Source: Geobacteraceae bacterium (GTDB lineage: Bacteria > Desulfobacterota > Desulfuromonadia > Geobacterales > Geobacteraceae). From it: a DNA stretch of 7,731 bases. Shown in pieces: positions 5,297 through 7,731 of this stretch; the stretch's first letter is position 1, and every line of letters begins with the position of its first letter. The stretch is from positions 1 to 7,731 of the forward strand of contig JAAZOO010000021.1 in NCBI GenBank assembly GCA_012797715.1, read 5' to 3'. A model generated the notes under the pieces. That model did no database searches, was not told where the DNA came from, and worked only from the letters and a program-made list of their open reading frames with translations. The position numbers and the translations under genes were made by a program.

Positions 5297-5689
5297 ATGA
5301 AACCGCGAAATTTTCTTGCCTCAAATGCCCGTTATTTAAGAAACAACAGCACTGACGCTGAGCGTTTGCTATGGCGTCATTTGAGACATAGTCAACTTGA
5401 AGGTGTCAAGTTCCGTCGGCAGCAGGCCGTTGAGAGCTACATAGTCGATTTCGTGTCATATACGCCAAAGCTGGCGATTGAGCTTGATGGTAGTCAACAC
5501 ATGAATAACGGGTTACCCGATGAGAAACGAAATATTTGCCTGCAAAATAACGGATTCACGGTTTTAAGATTCTGGAATAACGAAGTCTTTGAAAACCTGC
5601 AGGGAGTACTGGAAGTCATTAGAAAGCATTGCCTGGAATCGGCTTCCCCCACCCCCCAGCCCCCTCCCGCCAGTGGAGGGGGAGTATAA
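5297..5689 (+). CDS. DUF559 Vsr-like endonuclease-domain protein
   Basis: This 130-residue protein is a typical DUF559 member, a small PD-(D/E)XK-fold nuclease related to the Vsr mismatch endonuclease; its cellular substrate is unknown. Hallmarks: Ala-Arg-x-Leu-Arg-x-Asn-x-Thr-x-Ala-Glu (11-22), Leu-Trp-x-x-Leu-Arg (25-30), Lys-Phe-Arg-Arg-Gln (38-42), Val-Asp-Phe with Asp51, Ile-Glu-Leu-Asp-Gly-x-Gln-His with Glu62, Asp64 and His68, and Val-Leu-Arg-Phe-Trp-Asn-Asn-Glu-Val (89-97). The catalytic acidic residues look intact. The frame also opens at a TTG at 5246, but those codons merely translate the left repeat; the ATG at 5297 has a G-rich ribosome site. The last 14 or so residues (Pro-Gln-Pro-Pro-Pro-Ala-Ser-Gly-Gly-Gly-Val) are encoded by the right repeat. 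The gene is AT-richer than the jet genes on both sides, which suggests transfer. Confidence 0.9.
   Translation: MKPRNFLASNARYLRNNSTDAERLLWRHLRHSQLEGVKFRRQQAVESYIVDFVSYTPKLAIELDGSQHMNNGLPDEKRNICLQNNGFTVLRFWNNEVFENLQGVLEVIRKHCLESASPTPQPPPASGGGV
5640..5684 (-). repeat. Right inverted repeat, REP-like hairpin
   Basis: This is the reverse-complement copy of the left repeat: the core 5640-5671 differs at only three bases from 5263-5294. Its outer part folds as CCCCCTCC (5660-5667), loop of seven, GGAGGGGG (5675-5682). It is translated as the C-terminus of the DUF559 protein, whose TAA (5687-5689) lies just beyond. The outer arms of the two copies differ more than the cores. Confidence 0.85.
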
Positions 5690-5746
5690 AAATCATTCAA
5701 AGTCCGGAACCGGATTTCCCGGATGAAAGCAATATAGGAAAATACC

Positions 5747-6349
5747 ATGAACGACTCATTCAACCTCCCCCGGGCCGTCTCCCTGGTCCTGATCCAGCTC
5801 TTCAAGGGGGTCCTCTACCAGGACCAGCACCCGGAACAGTGGCGCGACCTGCTGCAGAACCGTGCCGCGGTCTCCGACTATGTGGCGGTCCTCGGCCTCC
5901 AGCTCTTCATCGACGAGCCCGAGGGGTACGCCTTCCTGCGCCAGCGGCCCGAGAGCGCGGAGGAAGAGGAGGGGACGGAGCCGCTCCCCCGCCTGGTCCA
6001 GCGCCGGGCGCTCAGCTACCCGGTGAGCCTTCTCTGCGTGCTGCTGCGGAAGAAGCTGGTGGAGCTGGACGCGGCCGGGGGCGAGACCCGGCTGATCCTG
6101 GGCCGGGACCAGATGGTGGAGATGCTCCGGGTCTTTCTCGGCGAGCGGAGCAACGAGGCCAGGCTGGTGGACCAGATCGACGGCCATATCGCCAAGGTGA
6201 CCGAATTCGGATTCCTCAGGCGGCTGAAGAAGGACGAGGACCAGTACGAGGTGCGGCGGATTATCAAGGCCCTGGTGGACGCAGACTGGCTGGCCGAGAT
6301 GGACCAGAGGCTGGAGGAGTATCGGACCCATGCAGACGCTTCCGCTTGA
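5747..6349 (+). CDS. jetB: JetB, Wadjet KITE/MukE-like subunit (DUF4194)
   Basis: JetB is the small winged-helix (KITE, MukE-like) subunit that binds JetA and joins it to the JetC SMC dimer. The 200 residues fit DUF4194: Leu-Phe-Lys-Gly-Val-Leu-Tyr (18-24), Trp-Arg-Asp-Leu-Leu (32-36), Val-Ser-Asp-Tyr and Leu-Gly-Leu-Gln-Leu (42-53), Asp-Glu-x-Glu-Gly-Tyr-Ala-Phe-Leu (56-64), then Leu-Pro-Arg-Leu with Leu-Ser-Tyr-Pro-Val-Ser-Leu-Leu (80-96). An acidic Glu run (72-75) sits between helices. The ATG has AGGAA (5736-5740) six bases upstream. The gene lies 551 bases after jetA because of the DUF559 unit, so it has lost the usual tight link to jetA but keeps a 20-base overlap with jetC. Composition returns to GC-rich. 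Confidence 0.92.
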   Translation: MNDSFNLPRAVSLVLIQLFKGVLYQDQHPEQWRDLLQNRAAVSDYVAVLGLQLFIDEPEGYAFLRQRPESAEEEEGTEPLPRLVQRRALSYPVSLLCVLLRKKLVELDAAGGETRLILGRDQMVEMLRVFLGERSNEARLVDQIDGHIAKVTEFGFLRRLKKDEDQYEVRRIIKALVDADWLAEMDQRLEEYRTHADASA

Positions 6350-7731
6350 TTTCAGCGCCGGCAATGCCCTGGCCGGCTTCCGCCTGCACCGCTTCGAGGT
6401 GCTGAACTGGGGTACCTTCACCCAGCGGGTCTGGACCATCGGCCCGGAGGGGCACAACTCGCTCCTGACCGGCGACATCGGCTCGGGCAAATCCACCCTG
6501 GTGGACGCGGTAACCACGCTGCTGGTGCCGCACCAGCGCATCGTCTACAACAAGGCGGCCGGCGCGGTGGGCAAGGAGCGGGACCTCTACTCCTACATCC
6601 GGGGGGAGTACAAGAGCGAGAAGGACGACTACACCCAGGCGGCCCGGGCCATCACCCTGCGGGGGGAGGACACCTTCAGCGTCCTTCTGGCCCACTTCCG
6701 CAACGAGGGGTTCAACCAGGGGGTGACCCTGGCCCAGGTCTTCTGGCTCAAGGACCAGAAACGGAACCCGGAGCGCTTCTTCGTGGTGGCCGAGACGGAC
6801 CTCTCCATCGCCGGGCACTTCGGCGACTTCGGCAGCGACATCCTGGACCTGAAGAAGCGGCTGAAAAGGCTGAAGAAGGTGACGGTCCTGGACAACTTCA
6901 AGGAGTATTCCACCCGCTTCCGCTACCTGTTCGGCATCCAGAACGAGCAGGCCCTGGAGCTCTTCTACCAGACCGTCTCCATGAAGTCGGTGGGGAACCT
7001 GACCGATTTCGTGCGCAACCACATGCTGGAAGGGGCCGACATGGAGGGGCGCATCGAGGCCTTGCGCCGCAACTTCGACAACCTCAACCGGGCCCACGAG
7101 GCGGTGTTGAAGGCAAAGCGCCAGATCGAGCGCCTCACCCCCCTGGTGGCGGACGGGGAGCGCTACCAGGCCCTGGTGAAGGAAACGGGGGAGATGCGGG
7201 CCTGCCGCGAGGCCCTGGCCCCCTGTTTCGCCGCCTTGAAGGCAAAACTGCTCCTGGCGGACATCGACAAGGCCGAGCTGGAGATGGAGAAGACCACTTC
7301 GAGGCTCGCCTCGGTACAGGAGGAGCTGCTCCGGTTGCGTCGGCGGGAAGGGGAGCTCCTCACCGGCATCGACGACAGCGGGGGACGCCGTCTGCAGGCC
7401 CTGGCCGACGAGATCGCACTGCTGACGCGGGAGCGGGACGAAAAGCTCCGCCGGGAGGAGGAATACAGACGCCTGGCCCTGGCCGCCGGACTCAAGCCGG
7501 CCAGGAGCGAGGAGGACTTCTACCGCAACCGGCGGGACGGGGAGGCCCTGGTCGCGCAGCTGACCGAGGAATACGAGGAGTCCAAGAAGGGGGAGATCGA
7601 CCTGGGGGTGGAACTCAAGGGGCTCGCCGGGGAACGGGACACGCTCTCCGAGGAGATCGAATCCCTGCGTCGCCGCGCCAGCAACATCCCTCTCAAGAAC
7701 CTGACCATCCGCCGGGAGATGGCCGAGGTTC
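6330..7731 (+). CDS. jetC: JetC, Wadjet SMC ATPase, 5' part
   Basis: JetC is the MukB-like SMC motor of Wadjet; two copies use ATP to extrude DNA loops. Only the first 467 residues are in the window and the frame is open to the edge, so the protein is partial (the Walker B and signature motifs would lie near the missing C-terminus). The N-terminal head is clear: Phe-Arg-Leu-His-Arg-Phe-Glu-Val-Leu-Asn-Trp-Gly-Thr-Phe (17-30) and Walker A Gly-Asp-Ile-Gly-Ser-Gly-Lys-Ser-Thr (48-56; Lys54). From about residue 250 the sequence turns into Glu/Lys/Arg/Leu heptads typical of the SMC coiled coil. The ATG at 6330 overlaps the jetB end by 20 bases and has GGAGGAG at 6313-6319. jetD, the toprim-type nuclease subunit, is expected downstream, outside the window. 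Confidence 0.93.
   Translation, partial: MQTLPLDFSAGNALAGFRLHRFEVLNWGTFTQRVWTIGPEGHNSLLTGDIGSGKSTLVDAVTTLLVPHQRIVYNKAAGAVGKERDLYSYIRGEYKSEKDDYTQAARAITLRGEDTFSVLLAHFRNEGFNQGVTLAQVFWLKDQKRNPERFFVVAETDLSIAGHFGDFGSDILDLKKRLKRLKKVTVLDNFKEYSTRFRYLFGIQNEQALELFYQTVSMKSVGNLTDFVRNHMLEGADMEGRIEALRRNFDNLNRAHEAVLKAKRQIERLTPLVADGERYQALVKETGEMRACREALAPCFAALKAKLLLADIDKAELEMEKTTSRLASVQEELLRLRRREGELLTGIDDSGGRRLQALADEIALLTRERDEKLRREEEYRRLALAAGLKPARSEEDFYRNRRDGEALVAQLTEEYEESKKGEIDLGVELKGLAGERDTLSEEIESLRRRASNIPLKNLTIRREMAEV

Larger units (their letters stand above)
5251..5684. mobile_element. Inverted-repeat-bounded DUF559 element in the jet operon
   Basis: A unit of about 434 bases separates jetA from jetB. Its ends are inverted copies of a G/C-tract repeat: 29 of 32 bases match between 5263-5294 and the complement of 5640-5671, and each outer part folds into an 8-9 pair hairpin. 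Inside is a single AT-richer DUF559 endonuclease gene, contrasting with the GC-rich jet genes. The repeat/gene arrangement is seen directly. That the unit moved in as one piece is inferred from the broken jetA-jetB adjacency and the composition change. I find no clear target-site duplication. Confidence 0.6.

Noticed and set aside
3612..5324. 570-codon reverse-strand open frame opposite jetA
   Set aside because: It mirrors jetA in a GC-rich region where stop codons are rare on the opposite strand. Its translation is Leu/Gln/His/Gly-rich without domains, and it spans mntA, jetA and the repeat.
5196..5746. Target-site duplication around the DUF559 unit
   Set aside because: I compared the bases outside both repeats and found no matching short direct repeat; only a weak continuation of the inversion (T-rich) is visible.
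5756..7097. Long reverse-strand frames opposite jetB and jetC
   Set aside because: Both forward genes have diagnostic motifs; the antisense frames are composition artefacts.
1..7731. tRNA, rRNA or CRISPR arrays
   Set aside because: No cloverleaf-like segment, no rRNA-like sequence, and no regularly spaced direct repeats were seen.

Overview
This GC-rich window carries a same-strand run of housekeeping and regulatory genes leading into a defence operon. The protein set and style (a CheD deamidase, a LexA repressor with its own small downstream gene, G+C-rich codons with many CTG/GCC/GAG) fit a Geobacter-like member of the Desulfuromonadia or a related delta-proteobacterial lineage. That placement is an inference from general impression, not from a marker gene.

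Layout. Positions 1-386 hold a doubtful short reverse-strand ORF, an 11-bp inverted repeat, and a good sigma70-like promoter for the first clear gene. Positions 387-1010 encode a LysE/RhtB-type amino-acid exporter. Next comes cheD (1039-1647, start uncertain), the chemoreceptor glutamine deamidase. A 398-base non-coding gap (1648-2045) contains competing inverted repeats, a weak terminator and the lexA control region. lexA (2046-2651) is complete, with cleavage site and Ser/Lys dyad intact, and is followed after three bases by an 81-residue protein of unknown function (2655-2900).

From 2975 the content is defensive. An HI0074-type HepT toxin and an HI0073-type MntA nucleotidyltransferase antitoxin overlap each other. 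The stop codon of mntA is immediately followed by the ATG of jetA, the kleisin-like subunit (DUF3375) of a Wadjet anti-plasmid SMC complex. jetB (DUF4194, MukE/KITE-like) and the start of jetC (MukB-like SMC ATPase with Walker A) follow; jetC runs off the window and jetD is expected just beyond it. jetA and jetB, normally adjacent, are here separated by 551 bases. Most of that gap is one compact unit: an AT-richer DUF559 (Vsr-like, PD-(D/E)XK) endonuclease gene bounded by near-perfect inverted repeats, each itself a REP-like hairpin. One repeat supplies the gene's ribosome-binding site and the other encodes its last residues and stop codon.

Working model: Wadjet (JetABCD) extrudes and cuts circular plasmids; the upstream HepT-MntA module is probably co-transcribed with it and may stabilise or guard the locus; and the DUF559 unit looks like a small mobile repeat-plus-nuclease element inserted inside the defence operon. 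The best candidates for something new are this element and the direct HepT-MntA/jetA junction.
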